This document shows positions 18,270 through 27,473 of a stretch of 64,000 nt of DNA, piece by piece. Numbering within the stretch: the stretch's first letter is position 1; every line of letters starts with the position of its first letter. The notes beneath the pieces were generated by a model that saw only the letters and a program-made list of their open reading frames with translations, searched no databases and was not told where the DNA came from. The DNA lies in contig NZ_JAGIAM010000004.1 in NCBI RefSeq assembly GCF_017744835.1, forward strand, positions 310,001 to 374,000, given 5' to 3'. The translations under genes and the position numbers were made by a program. Source of the DNA: Sphingomonas sp. (GTDB lineage: Bacteria > Pseudomonadota > Alphaproteobacteria > Sphingomonadales > Sphingomonadaceae).

Positions 18270-19571
18270 CTAATCCTCCTTTTCCTTGATGTCCGGGGTG
18301 GCCGAGGCACCGCCCCGGTCGCCCTCCTTGAGCGTCTGGAGTGCGATATGGCGGTGGTGCCGCGCGTCCTGCTTGCGGCGCAGCGACTGGGCCCAGGCGG
18401 GCGGTGCCTCGCCCTGGGGTCCGACCGGTGCCGGCGTGCCGCCGGTGCCTGCGAGCGCAGACCATGCGGCAGCGCGCCCCGATTCAGCGGCTTGCCCGAG
18501 CCCGAACGCGGAGCCGGCCTTTTGGCGAATCGCCGAGGAGGCTGCCTGGGCAACACCCTTGAGGCCGGCGCCCACGCTTGACGAGCCGGCGGCCTCCTGC
18601 CCGAGCTTGTATGAAGTTGAGGCGGCCGAACCCATTGCGGTGCCGGCGCGGACCGCGCCGAGCGCTCCGCTTCCGGCGAGCCGTGCTGCACCTGTCGCGG
18701 CTCCTGCGCCGAGCGCGACGGCGCCGGCCGCACCCAGCGTCGTCCCGACTGCCGCGCCGGCCCCGAGTTGCGGGGCGCCGGCGACCAGGCCCGAAGCGAT
18801 GCCCGGCCCGAAGATCCCCAGCCCGAACAGCGACAATGCACCGAGCGCGAGGCTCATTGCCTGGCCGAGGTCGGGTTCCTGGCCTTGCAGCGACGTGGTG
18901 AACTCGGCGAAGAAATTGGAGCCGATGCCCACGATCACGGCGAGCACCATCACCTTGATGCCAGAGGAGACGACGTTGCCGAGCACGCGTTCGGCGAGGA
19001 AGCTCGTCCGGTTCCACAGCGCGAAGGGCACGAGGATGAAACCGGCGAGGGTCGTCAGCTTGAACTCGATGATCGTCACGAACAACTGCACCGCGAGGAT
19101 GAAGAAGGCGAGGATGACGATCGCCCAGGAGAACAGCAGCACGGCGATCGTCAGGAAGTTCTCGAAGAAGCTGATGAAGCCCATCATGCTGGATGCCTGC
19201 TCGAGCAGCGGCCAAGCCGCGGAATAGCCGGTGGCAGCGAGCCTGCCCGGCTTGAGCAGGTCGCCCGCGCTGAGCGTGTCGCCACCTGCGGTGAGACCGG
19301 CCTGCGCGAAGGACCGGAAGATGATGTCGGCGAGCGACGCGAAGCGGTTCAGGATGAGCGCGAACGCGCCGATGTAGAGGATCTTCTTCAGGAACCGCCC
19401 GAGCACGTCCTGCTCGCCGCCCATCGCCCAGAACAGTCCGGCCAGCGTGATGTCGATGCCGATCAGCGTCGTCGTGAGGAAGCCCATGTCGGGACCGAGC
19501 AGCCCGAACCCGCTGTCGATGTAGCGGATGAAGGCGGCCATGAAGCGATCGATGACGTTGAGGTCCTGCAC
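18270..19571 (-). CDS. trbL: TrbL, conjugative type IV secretion membrane protein (VirB6-like)
   Basis: 433 residues with a GTG start (VQDLNVIDRFMAAFIRYIDS). The first 270 residues contain six or so hydrophobic segments typical of TrbL/VirB6; the last 160 are rich in Ala, Gly and Ser, then basic, and probably cytoplasmic. It forms part of the inner-membrane channel. 112 bases separate it from trbJ, the place where RP4-type operons carry the entry-exclusion gene trbK; no such gene can be seen here. Confidence 0.92.
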   Translation of the reverse strand: MQDLNVIDRFMAAFIRYIDSGFGLLGPDMGFLTTTLIGIDITLAGLFWAMGGEQDVLGRFLKKILYIGAFALILNRFASLADIIFRSFAQAGLTAGGDTLSAGDLLKPGRLAATGYSAAWPLLEQASSMMGFISFFENFLTIAVLLFSWAIVILAFFILAVQLFVTIIEFKLTTLAGFILVPFALWNRTSFLAERVLGNVVSSGIKVMVLAVIVGIGSNFFAEFTTSLQGQEPDLGQAMSLALGALSLFGLGIFGPGIASGLVAGAPQLGAGAAVGTTLGAAGAVALGAGAATGAARLAGSGALGAVRAGTAMGSAASTSYKLGQEAAGSSSVGAGLKGVAQAASSAIRQKAGSAFGLGQAAESGRAAAWSALAGTGGTPAPVGPQGEAPPAWAQSLRRKQDARHHRHIALQTLKEGDRGGASATPDIKEKED

Positions 19572-19683
19572 GCGAGAAGTTCCTCTCCTTGGGTTTGGAT
19601 GCCGCGGGACGTGGCGGGGGAGCCTGAGCCACGGCCCGCGGCGACGGCGACGGGAGGCGAACCGCCGCCGCCTGGCCGGCCGC

Positions 19684-20433
19684 CTATTGGGGTGTGTAGG
19701 CGGAGCCGGAGCCGAGAAATTTCCTGGTGGCCACCCGCCCTTCCGCCTCCGCTTGCGCCCGGCGGGCGGCTTCGGCGGCCTCGGCGCGGAACTGCGCTGC
19801 CATCAGCTGCTGCATCTGGAACTGCTGCCTCGTTGCCAGGGCGAGCAGCTGGTTGGTTGCCTGCGCGGCCTGGAGCGCGCCCTCGGCGCCTTGGCTCCTG
19901 CCGACGAGCGCATCCACGGCCCGCGCGTCGGCCGTGACGTTCTGCGCCACCTGCGCCTGAACCATCATCGTCTGGCGGTAGGCAGCCATCGCCGCATCGA
20001 GCCGCTGGCGCGCCGCGACCACGCGGTCGTTCGCCGTCAGCGCCTGGGAGAAATCACGCGGGAAGAGCTGTCGCAGTTGCTGGTCCAGGTCGGCCACGCG
20101 GAAGTCCAGCCCCTGCGCCTGTGCCATGAGCCGGTCGACTTGCTCGAGGCGCTGCGTGATCGCCTGCAGCTCGGGGAAGTCGATGGTCTGCAAGTTCCTG
20201 GCCTGGTTGAGCAGCATCGCAGCCTCGTTCTGGAGCGAGCGAAGCTGGTTGTTGACCTGGCTGAGCGTACGCGCCGCGGTGAGGATGTTCTGGCTGTAGT
20301 TGGTGGGGTCGAAGACGGTGATCTGCGCCGAAGCGGGCGCCGGGACGATCGCCACTCCGATCGGCGGGGCCACCACTGCGATGGCAAGCAGGATGAACCG
20401 CGGAGGCGACAGCGCAGGGGTCGAACGGCTCAT
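19684..20433 (-). CDS. trbJ: TrbJ, conjugative type IV secretion periplasmic protein (VirB5-like)
   Basis: 249 residues from the ATG at 20433, whose signal peptide (FILLAIAVVAPPIGVAIVPA then ASAQ) supports this start over the longer open frame. The mature protein is helical and glutamine-rich, with ITVFDPTNYSQNILTAARTL at its start as in TrbJ. It is thought to make a minor pilus component. The start overlaps the stop of trbE by 4 bases. Confidence 0.92.
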   Translation of the reverse strand: MSRSTPALSPPRFILLAIAVVAPPIGVAIVPAPASAQITVFDPTNYSQNILTAARTLSQVNNQLRSLQNEAAMLLNQARNLQTIDFPELQAITQRLEQVDRLMAQAQGLDFRVADLDQQLRQLFPRDFSQALTANDRVVAARQRLDAAMAAYRQTMMVQAQVAQNVTADARAVDALVGRSQGAEGALQAAQATNQLLALATRQQFQMQQLMAAQFRAEAAEAARRAQAEAEGRVATRKFLGSGSAYTPQ

Positions 20434-22880
20434 GATCGAGTCTCCTTGGAGGCTTGGGGTTGGTGAGTGGGGAAGCGGGCAAGCAGATCGGCGGCCCAGT
20501 CGAGCGCGGCACCGCGCAGGAACCGAGCCGCAAATTCGTCGCCGGCCTCGGCGAGCAATGCGTCCACGCGCTTGACCCACTCGGGTCCGGAGGCGCCGCA
20601 AAGCGCGAGGGCAATCGGGCCGAGCCCGAGCTCGAAGAGCCGGTTTCCGCGCGAGGACTGGAGATAGTAGTGGCGCTTGGGGGTGGCCCGGCTGATCAGC
20701 TCGACCTGGCGCTCGTTGAGGCCGAAGCGTTCATAGGCGGCACGGCTCTGCGGCTCGATCGCCCGGTCGTTGGGCAGCAGGATGCGCTGCGGGCAGCTTT
20801 CGATGATGGCGGGAGCGATGCTGCTGGTCGTGATGTCGGCAAGCGACTGGGTGGCGAAGACAACGGCGACGTTCTTCTTGCGCAGCGTCTTCAGCCACTC
20901 GCGGATGCGCGCGGCGAACATCGGATCGTCGAGCAGGCTCCAGGCCTCGTCGATGACGAGCAGCGTCGGGCGCCCATCGAACCGCCCTTCGAGGCGATGG
21001 AACAGGTAGTTGAGGACCGGCGCGACCACGCCCGCCTGCTGCAAGAGCGCCTCGGTCTCGAAGCACTGGACGCTCGCGAATTCGAGCCGCTCGTCGGCCG
21101 CGTCGAGCAAGCGGCCATAAGGTCCTTCCACGGTGTACGGCGTCAGCGCCACGCGCAGCGGCGCGGATTGGAGGAGCATGGCCAGGCCGGTCAGCGTCCG
21201 CTCCTCGACAGGCGCACTGGCAAGGTTGCCGAGCGCGGACCAGACCGCGTCCTTGACCTCGGGCGTCACCACGACCTTCTCGTGTGCGAGCAGCGCGGCC
21301 AGCCATTCCGCCGCCCATGCTCGCTCGCCGGGATCGTGGATGCGGCGAAGCGGCTGGAAGGCCAGGCCGCGTTCGTCGGTCTGGCCGCCGAGCGCATAGT
21401 GCGAGCCGCCCATGGCGAGCACGGTCGCGCGGGCCGAGAAGCCCATGTCGAACATGATGACCTGCGCGCGCGGATAACGGCGGAACTGCAGCGCCAGGAG
21501 CGAGAGCAGCACCGACTTGCCGGCACCGGTCGCGCCGACGACGAGCATGTGCCCGACATCGTCGACATGGGTCGACAGCCGGAAGGGCGTGGTGCCCGCG
21601 GCTTGCGCATAGAGGAGCGGCGGTCCGCCAAGGTGGCGGTTGGCTTCCGGCCCGGCCCATATGGCCGAGAGCGGCATGAGATGGGCCAGGTTGAGCGTGT
21701 GGACGAGCGGCTGGCGCACATTGGCATAGGCATGCCCCGGCAGCGACGAAAGCCACGCCTCGACGGCGTTCACCGTCTCGCGGACGCAGGTGAAGCCGAG
21801 CCCGTTGACGATCCGCTCTACCGCGCGGACCTTTTCCTCGACGCGGGCGCGATCGGAATCCGCGACCGTGATCGTCGTGGTGAGATAGCCGAAGGCAACA
21901 TGGTCGCCGCCGAGTTCCTGGAGCGCGAGGTCGGCGTCGACCACCTTGTTGTCGGCATCGCTATCGAGGAGCTGGGTGGGCTGGTTGTAAAGCACCTCGC
22001 GCAGGAGCGCGGTGATCGACTTGCGCTTGTTGAACCATTGGCGCCGGATGCGCGTGAGCGCCTTGGTCGCGTCGGTCTTGTCGAGCGCGATGAAACGGGT
22101 CGTCCAGCGGTACGGGAAATCGGCGGCGTTGAGCGCGTCGAGAATCCCGGGGCGGCTCATGCTCGGAAAACCCAGCACGGTTACGGTGCGCACCTGCTGG
22201 TCGCCGAGGCGCGGCTCCAGCCCGCCGGCGAGCGGGGTGTCGGCGAGGATCGCGTCGAGATAAATCGGGGTCTCCGGGACGGCGACCGGATGGCGCCTGC
22301 CCGAAATGGTTCCGTGGAGATAGGCCAGGGTTTCGGCGTCGTCGAGCGCACGGACCTCGGGCATGAAGCTGCCAAGCAGGTCGAGCGTGCGGTCGGTTTC
22401 TGCGACGAAGCGCGCGAGTTCGCCGCGCCAGTCGCGCTCGTTGCCGCGGTCGGGCCGATCGACCAGCGCGCGCCCGGCGGCATCGCTGCTGTCGGGCGGC
22501 GGCAGCCAGAGCAGGGTCAGGTAGTAGCGACTTTCGAGGTGCTCGCCCTCTGCCTCGAAGGCGGCGCGCCGTTCCTCATCGACCAGCCACGAGACGGCGT
22601 CGGGGAAGCGGCTTTCGGGGTAGCCGAGCGCCTCGCGGCGCTCGGCCTCGAAGAACAGCGCCCATCCCGAGCCGAACCGCTTGAGCACGTTGTTGGCGCG
22701 TGCCGCCGCTCCGACGAGCTCGGCTTCGGTGGCGCTTTCGAGGTCGGGGCCGCGGAAGGCGAGCGTGCGCTGGAAGCTGCCGTCCTTGTTCAGCACCACG
22801 CCCGGCGCGACGAGCGCCGCCCAGGGAAGATGGTCCGCGAACCGGTCCGCGCGCTGCCGGTATTCGTGCAGCGCTAGCAT
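20430..22880 (-). CDS. trbE: TrbE, conjugative type IV secretion ATPase (VirB4-like)
   Basis: 816 residues from the ATG at 22880. The N terminus (MLALHEYRQRADRFADHLPW) matches TrbE. The ATPase domain has Walker A VVGATGAGKSVLLSLLALQ near residue 450, Walker B LLVIDEAWSLLDDP, and the RKKNVAVVFATQSLADI segment. It powers pilus assembly and substrate transfer on the cytoplasmic side of the inner membrane. The gene overlaps trbD by 7 bases. All key ATPase residues are present, so the motor appears functional. Confidence 0.94.
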   Translation of the reverse strand: MLALHEYRQRADRFADHLPWAALVAPGVVLNKDGSFQRTLAFRGPDLESATEAELVGAAARANNVLKRFGSGWALFFEAERREALGYPESRFPDAVSWLVDEERRAAFEAEGEHLESRYYLTLLWLPPPDSSDAAGRALVDRPDRGNERDWRGELARFVAETDRTLDLLGSFMPEVRALDDAETLAYLHGTISGRRHPVAVPETPIYLDAILADTPLAGGLEPRLGDQQVRTVTVLGFPSMSRPGILDALNAADFPYRWTTRFIALDKTDATKALTRIRRQWFNKRKSITALLREVLYNQPTQLLDSDADNKVVDADLALQELGGDHVAFGYLTTTITVADSDRARVEEKVRAVERIVNGLGFTCVRETVNAVEAWLSSLPGHAYANVRQPLVHTLNLAHLMPLSAIWAGPEANRHLGGPPLLYAQAAGTTPFRLSTHVDDVGHMLVVGATGAGKSVLLSLLALQFRRYPRAQVIMFDMGFSARATVLAMGGSHYALGGQTDERGLAFQPLRRIHDPGERAWAAEWLAALLAHEKVVVTPEVKDAVWSALGNLASAPVEERTLTGLAMLLQSAPLRVALTPYTVEGPYGRLLDAADERLEFASVQCFETEALLQQAGVVAPVLNYLFHRLEGRFDGRPTLLVIDEAWSLLDDPMFAARIREWLKTLRKKNVAVVFATQSLADITTSSIAPAIIESCPQRILLPNDRAIEPQSRAAYERFGLNERQVELISRATPKRHYYLQSSRGNRLFELGLGPIALALCGASGPEWVKRVDALLAEAGDEFAARFLRGAALDWAADLLARFPTHQPQASKETRS

Positions 22881-23143
22881 GCGAGGTGCCCCTTCTGGCG
22901 CAGGTGCCGCATTAGCACGGGCGCAACGTCCGGGTCCCGCCGGGCAGCGAACACGGCGAGGCTGTGGGCGACCGCCCAAAGGGCGAAGCCTGCCAGCCAT
23001 TGCTGGAGTCCGAGACCGATCGCCGCGGCAATCGTCCCGTTGACGATCGCAAGGCCACGCGGCGCGCCGGCGAGCAGGATCGGCTGCCCGAGGCTGCCAT
23101 GGACCGGCACTTCGAAGCCGTCGATGTGCGCGCCCGCGTTCAT
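22874..23143 (-). CDS. trbD: TrbD, conjugative type IV secretion membrane protein (VirB3-like)
   Basis: 89 residues from the ATG at 23143, overlapping trbC by 4 bases and trbE by 7. It contains the VirB3/TrbD signature FEVPVHGSLGQPILLAGAPR followed by two hydrophobic segments. It is a small inner-membrane part of the mating channel that interacts with the VirB4-type ATPase. Confidence 0.9.
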   Translation of the reverse strand: MNAGAHIDGFEVPVHGSLGQPILLAGAPRGLAIVNGTIAAAIGLGLQQWLAGFALWAVAHSLAVFAARRDPDVAPVLMRHLRQKGHLAC

Positions 23144-23472
23144 GCGACGAGCGCCCCCCCGCCGAAGCTGAAGAAGCTGAGGAAGAAGGACGAGGCCGCG
23201 AAGGCAATCGATAGCCCGAAGACGATCTGGATCAGCCGGCGAAAGCCCCCGGCGGTCTCTCCGAAGGCGAGGGTCAGACCCGTCGTGATGATGATGATCA
23301 CGGCGACGATCTTGGCCACGGGTCCCTGGACGGATTCGAGGACCTGCTGCAGCGGTTCTTCCCAGGGCATGCCCGAACCGCTGGCCCATGCGCGGGCAGA
23401 CAGCGCGGAAAGGCCGAGGGCAAGGAGCGGCAACATGCGCCGGCCGCGGCTGAAGGCAAGGAGTCGCAACAT
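23140..23472 (-). CDS. trbC: TrbC, conjugative pilin (VirB2-like)
   Basis: 110 residues. An export signal ending near ALSARAWASG is followed by the mature pilin with two long hydrophobic segments (IVAVIIIITTGLTLAFGE and IVFGLSIAFAASSFFLSFF). This is the expected pro-pilin of a TrbC/VirB2 pilus. In RP4 the pilin is trimmed and cyclised by the TraF peptidase; a TraF homologue is encoded at 47137 in this element, which agrees with that route. Confidence 0.9.
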   Translation of the reverse strand: MLRLLAFSRGRRMLPLLALGLSALSARAWASGSGMPWEEPLQQVLESVQGPVAKIVAVIIIITTGLTLAFGETAGGFRRLIQIVFGLSIAFAASSFFLSFFSFGGGALVA

Positions 23473-23475
23473 GGG

Positions 23476-24474
23476 TCAGTCTCCATCGCTTGGGGTTTGG
23501 GGAGCGGGTGCGAGGTCCACGAGGGCGTAGTTGCCATGGGCGTCGAGGCCGGCGAGCCGGGCGATTGTCCGGACCCGCCGGCCGGTGCCGCGCCCGCCGA
23601 TGAACACAATGATGTCGATCGCCTCGGCGATCAGGTGCCGGGGCACGCTGGCGACCGCTTCTTGGACGAGCTGCTCGAGCCGGACGAGCGCGGCCGCCGC
23701 GCCGTTGGCGTGGACGGTGGCGATCCCGCCGGGATGGCCGGTGTTCCAGGCCTTGAGCATGTCGAGCGCCTCGGGACCTCGGACCTCCCCGACGATGATC
23801 CGATCCGGTCGAAGCCGCAGCGTCGAGCGGACCAGGTCGGCCATCGAGACCGTCCCAGGCCGGGTACGCAGCGCCACCGTATCGGAGGCAGGCGACTGCA
23901 GCTCGCGCGTGTCCTCGATCAGCAGCACGCGCTCGTCGAGGTGCGCCATCTCGGCGAGCAGCGCGTTGGCGAGCGTGGTCTTGCCCGAGCTGGTGCCGCC
24001 GGCGATGAGGATGTTCCGGCGCTCGACCACGGCAAGCGAGAGCAGGCGCGCTGCCTCGGCGGACATAATGGCGTCCGACACATAGTCCATCAGCGTGTAG
24101 AGCCGGGTCGCAGGCTTGCGGATCGAGAAGCAGGGGCCGAGCGAGACGGGCGGCAGCAGCCCTTCGAAGCGCTCCCCTGCCCCGTCTCCATATGGCGGAA
24201 GCTCGGCCGATACGATGGGCCGGTCGGCATGGACCTCGGTACGAGCGTGCGAGGCGATCAGGCGGATGATCCGCTCGACCTGCGCGGGATCGAAGCGCAC
24301 CTGCGTTTCGGTACGTCCCTCTCCGAGCCTGTCGAGGCGTAGCGCCCCATCCGGGTTGACCATCACCTCGAGGACGAGTGGGTCCGCGAGCGCGGCCGAG
24401 ATCGTCGGGCCCATGGCGGTGCGCAGCATGGCGCGCCGCCGGCTTTCGGACACGTTGTCGGGGGCGCTGCTCAT
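23476..24474 (-). CDS. trbB: TrbB, conjugative type IV secretion ATPase (VirB11-like)
   Basis: 332 residues. Walker A is GGTSSGKTTLANALLAEM; the Asp box, LLIEDTRELQ, and Walker B region with IIVGEVRGPEALDMLKAWNT all match VirB11/TrbB hexameric ATPases. It acts at the inner-membrane base of the channel with TrbE and TraG. The start overlaps the stop of the CopG gene by 4 bases and the stop lies 3 bases before trbC. Confidence 0.94.
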   Translation of the reverse strand: MSSAPDNVSESRRRAMLRTAMGPTISAALADPLVLEVMVNPDGALRLDRLGEGRTETQVRFDPAQVERIIRLIASHARTEVHADRPIVSAELPPYGDGAGERFEGLLPPVSLGPCFSIRKPATRLYTLMDYVSDAIMSAEAARLLSLAVVERRNILIAGGTSSGKTTLANALLAEMAHLDERVLLIEDTRELQSPASDTVALRTRPGTVSMADLVRSTLRLRPDRIIVGEVRGPEALDMLKAWNTGHPGGIATVHANGAAAALVRLEQLVQEAVASVPRHLIAEAIDIIVFIGGRGTGRRVRTIARLAGLDAHGNYALVDLAPAPQTPSDGD

Positions 24475-24875
24475 GCGACGTCTCCAATTCCGGGATCCTG
24501 GCCGATCGTGCGCTTGCCGGCGGCAAGCTGGCGTCCGACCTGGGCCACAAATTTCTCGAAGCGCTCGCGCCCCATCGCGAGGGCGGCCGCATCTCCCTCG
24601 GGCAGCGGGGCCGTCACCATCAGCTGGTAGCGGACGAACAGCGACAGGCTTTCGAGCAGCACCTCGATGTCGCGCCGGGCATGGGCGATCTCACGGCTGA
24701 TCCTGTCGAGGCGCAGCTTGAGGAGGTCGTCAATCTGCCTGGTGCCGCGCCGGCTTAGCCAGTCGGCGAGCGCGTCGTTTACCAGACGCGACTTGTTGCC
24801 CTGGGTGCCGGCGGCGAGCGCCTCCAGCGCATCGCTAAGCTCGCGGTCGATATAGAGGTTCTGGCGGACCTTCAT
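24471..24875 (-). CDS. CopG-like ribbon-helix-helix protein of the trb operon
   Basis: 134 residues. The first 50 residues (MKVRQNLYIDRELSDALEAL, then KSRLVNDALADWLSRRG) form a ribbon-helix-helix DNA-binding domain; the rest is helical. It is placed between traG and trbB, as in many alphaproteobacterial elements, and starts 3 bases after traG ends. It may repress the transfer operon or act as an accessory protein at oriT; neither can be decided from sequence. Confidence 0.8.
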   Translation of the reverse strand: MKVRQNLYIDRELSDALEALAAGTQGNKSRLVNDALADWLSRRGTRQIDDLLKLRLDRISREIAHARRDIEVLLESLSLFVRYQLMVTAPLPEGDAAALAMGRERFEKFVAQVGRQLAAGKRTIGQDPGIGDVA

Positions 24876-24878
24876 GGC

Positions 24879-26897
24879 CTAGAACCCCGGCACGAGGTCG
24901 CCGTCGCTGCCCTCGTCGAGGGCATAGCCGCGAGCGACGGCGCTGAGGCCGCGCGCCTGGTCCATGGCGCGCTGGTCCGCGGCGACATCGTCGTCATCGG
25001 CCAGGCTGGCCGCGGCGTCGGGCGCGGGCTGCTCGACCTGTACCGGCTGCTCGGGGAGCCCGGGATGGCGCTGCTGCTCGAGACTGCCTTCCTCGGCGAG
25101 AGTCTCCGCATCGTCGGCCGATCCAAGGCGCGCGTCGCAAGCGCGCACGATCCCGCTCCAGTCGTTGCCGCGCGCAGGCGGCAGATCGTCGTAGCGATCC
25201 GGAGACAGGGCCGGCGGCAGCGCGAGGCGTGAGGCAAAATTGCGGTCGGTGAAATAGCGCAGCTTGGCGGCGCGGATCGGTGCGAGGCCCGAGACCAGCA
25301 CGAGCTCCTCGTCGGCCGGCAGCTGCATGACTTCGCCCGGGGTCAGCAGCGCGCGGGCGGTTTCCTGCCGGCTGACCATGACGTGCGCGAGCCAGGGTGC
25401 GAGCCGGTGGCCTGCATAGTTGCGCATCGCGCGCTGCTCGGTGGCGGTGCCCAGCGCGTCGGAGATGCGGCGCGCGGTGCGCTCGTCGTTGGTCGCGAAG
25501 GCGACCCGGACATGGCAATTGTCGAGGATCGCATTGTGCTCGCCGTACGCCTTGTCGATCTGGTTGAGGCTCTGGGCGATCAGGAAGGCGCGGATGCCAT
25601 AGCCGGCCATGAAGGCGAGGCTTGTCTCGAAGAAGTCGAGCCGCCCGAGCGCCGGAAACTCGTCGAGCATCAGCAGCAACTTGTGACGGCCGCCTGCCGC
25701 CTGTGCGTCGAGCCGTTCGGTCAGCCGGCGCCCGATCTGGTTTAGGACGAGGCGCACGAGCGGCTTGGTCCGGCTGATGTCGGAGGGCGGGATGACGAGG
25801 TAGAGCGAGACCGGCTGCCCACTCTCTACCAGGTCGGCGATCCGCCAGTCGCAGCGCGAGGTGACCTCGGCAACGGTCGGATCGCGGTAGAGGCCGAGGA
25901 AGCTCATCGCCGTCGAGAGCACGCCCGAGCGCTCGTTCTCGCTCTTGTTGAGCAGTTCGCGCGCGGCCGAGGCAACGACCGGATGGACCCGCGGCGCATC
26001 GTCGGTGCCGAGATGATTGGTGGTCATCATCCGCCGCAGGGTCGCGGCGAAGGACCGCTGCGGATCGGAGAGGAAGGTTGCGACGCGCGCGAGCGTCTTC
26101 TCCTCCTCGGCATAAAGGACGTGGAGGATCGCCCCGACCAGCAACGAATGGCTGGTCTTCTCCCAATGGTTGCGCCGATCGAGCGCGCCTTCGGGGTCGA
26201 CCAGGATGTCGGCGATGTTCTGTACGTCGCGGACCTCATTGGAGCCGCGGCGCACCTCGAGCAGCGGATTGTACCGGGCCGAGCACGGATCAGTCGGGTT
26301 GAAGAGCAGGCAGTGCGAGAAGCGGGAGCGCCAGCCTGCGGTCAGCTGCCAGTTCTCACCCTTGATGTCGTGGATGACGGCCGAGCCCGTCCAGCTGAGC
26401 AAGGTCGGGACGACCAGCCCTACGCCCTTGCCCGAGCGCGTCGGCGCGAAGGCCATGACGTGCTCGGGGCCATCATGGCGCAGATAGCGCGCGCCGAGGC
26501 GCCCAAGCATGACGCCGGCGTCGCGAAGCAGTCCTGCGCGCGCGACCTCTGCCGGAGTGGCCCAGCGTGCCGAGCCATAGGTCGTGACGAAGCGCGCCTG
26601 GCGGGCGCGCCACAGGGAACCGAACACCGCGGCGCCGCAGCCGATAAATCCACTCGCCGCCGCCAGAGTGCCCGCCCGGTCGAAGACGTGCGGCGCATAG
26701 GCGTCGAAATGGTACCACCACGCGAACAGCGCCCAGGGACGGTAGACCGGCAGGCCGGCGAGATGGAACCAGGGCATCCCAAGTTCGGGCTGGTAAACCA
26801 GCATCGCCGCGGCCCATTGCGTGGCGGCCCAAAGACCCGCGATGACGATCGCGAAGACGATCAGGATCTGGCCAATAAGCAGCTTGGTGGGCGTCAC
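24879..26897 (-). CDS. traG: TraG, conjugative coupling protein (VirD4-like)
   Basis: 672 residues with a GTG start. Two N-terminal membrane segments (LIGQILIVFAIVIAGLWAA and a second near residue 75) are followed by the T4SS-DNA_transf domain with Walker A PTRSGKGVGLVVPTLLSW and Walker B LLLMLDEFPALGRLDFFE. The last 100 residues are acidic. It links the relaxase-DNA complex to the channel. It is the first gene of the minus-strand transfer operon; the promoter should lie in 26898-27473. Confidence 0.94.
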   Translation of the reverse strand: MTPTKLLIGQILIVFAIVIAGLWAATQWAAAMLVYQPELGMPWFHLAGLPVYRPWALFAWWYHFDAYAPHVFDRAGTLAAASGFIGCGAAVFGSLWRARQARFVTTYGSARWATPAEVARAGLLRDAGVMLGRLGARYLRHDGPEHVMAFAPTRSGKGVGLVVPTLLSWTGSAVIHDIKGENWQLTAGWRSRFSHCLLFNPTDPCSARYNPLLEVRRGSNEVRDVQNIADILVDPEGALDRRNHWEKTSHSLLVGAILHVLYAEEEKTLARVATFLSDPQRSFAATLRRMMTTNHLGTDDAPRVHPVVASAARELLNKSENERSGVLSTAMSFLGLYRDPTVAEVTSRCDWRIADLVESGQPVSLYLVIPPSDISRTKPLVRLVLNQIGRRLTERLDAQAAGGRHKLLLMLDEFPALGRLDFFETSLAFMAGYGIRAFLIAQSLNQIDKAYGEHNAILDNCHVRVAFATNDERTARRISDALGTATEQRAMRNYAGHRLAPWLAHVMVSRQETARALLTPGEVMQLPADEELVLVSGLAPIRAAKLRYFTDRNFASRLALPPALSPDRYDDLPPARGNDWSGIVRACDARLGSADDAETLAEEGSLEQQRHPGLPEQPVQVEQPAPDAAASLADDDDVAADQRAMDQARGLSAVARGYALDEGSDGDLVPGF

Positions 26898-27473
26898 AGC
26901 GAGGCTCCTGCCCGGTCGACAAAGGGTCGATCCGGGCGGAGCTCAAGGTCCACTCAAAGCCGGAAAAAGAGAATGGCGCTGATGGGCCGTGATGGGCTTG
27001 GAGGGGCTAAGAGTGGACCAGCGCAATGAGGCTGCTTTGCGCCCTAATCTTGGTCATTCAGCATGATCCTGCGCGAGCCCTAGACCTGCCGTTCGTTCAT
27101 CTGGCACGGAGCGGCAGCGAGAACGACTGACTTTGGGACAATTCTGCCATTCACTGCCCGTCTCGCGAAGGGCAGCTCTAGTCATGACAGGACATCCAGG
27201 CCGCGCGCACCTGAGGGCATGGGGCGGACTGCTGGCCGATTGCCAAATGGCGCGTTCCGGGGCATGGACAAAGGATGGCCGCCATTCCCGGCCACCGCGG
27301 CGTGGTCGACTGTCGCGCCATTCTCGCCATTTCGACGATAGATCGCATGGACAGAGATCAGTCCTTCTCGACGCGATTATGCTCAGCGCGCGTTAACGTT
27401 CGCGCATGGGAGAGCGGTATATAATTTCCAATTAGCAGTGACTCTAGTGTGTCGACTTGGCAAAGATCGGATC
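26898..27473. other. Intergenic region upstream of traG and of an AT-rich cargo gene
   Basis: These 576 bases separate two divergently oriented genes and should hold both promoters. Short pieces such as TGCCGTTCG and GGGCAGCTCTAG resemble degenerate fragments seen in other non-coding stretches nearby (28.8-29.1 and 30.2-30.4 kb). No convincing gene or terminator is visible. Base composition falls toward 27400, where the AT-rich gene begins. Confidence 0.45.

Noticed and set aside
19572..19683. A trbK gene between trbJ and trbL
   Set aside because: The gap is only 112 bases and has no lipoprotein signal.
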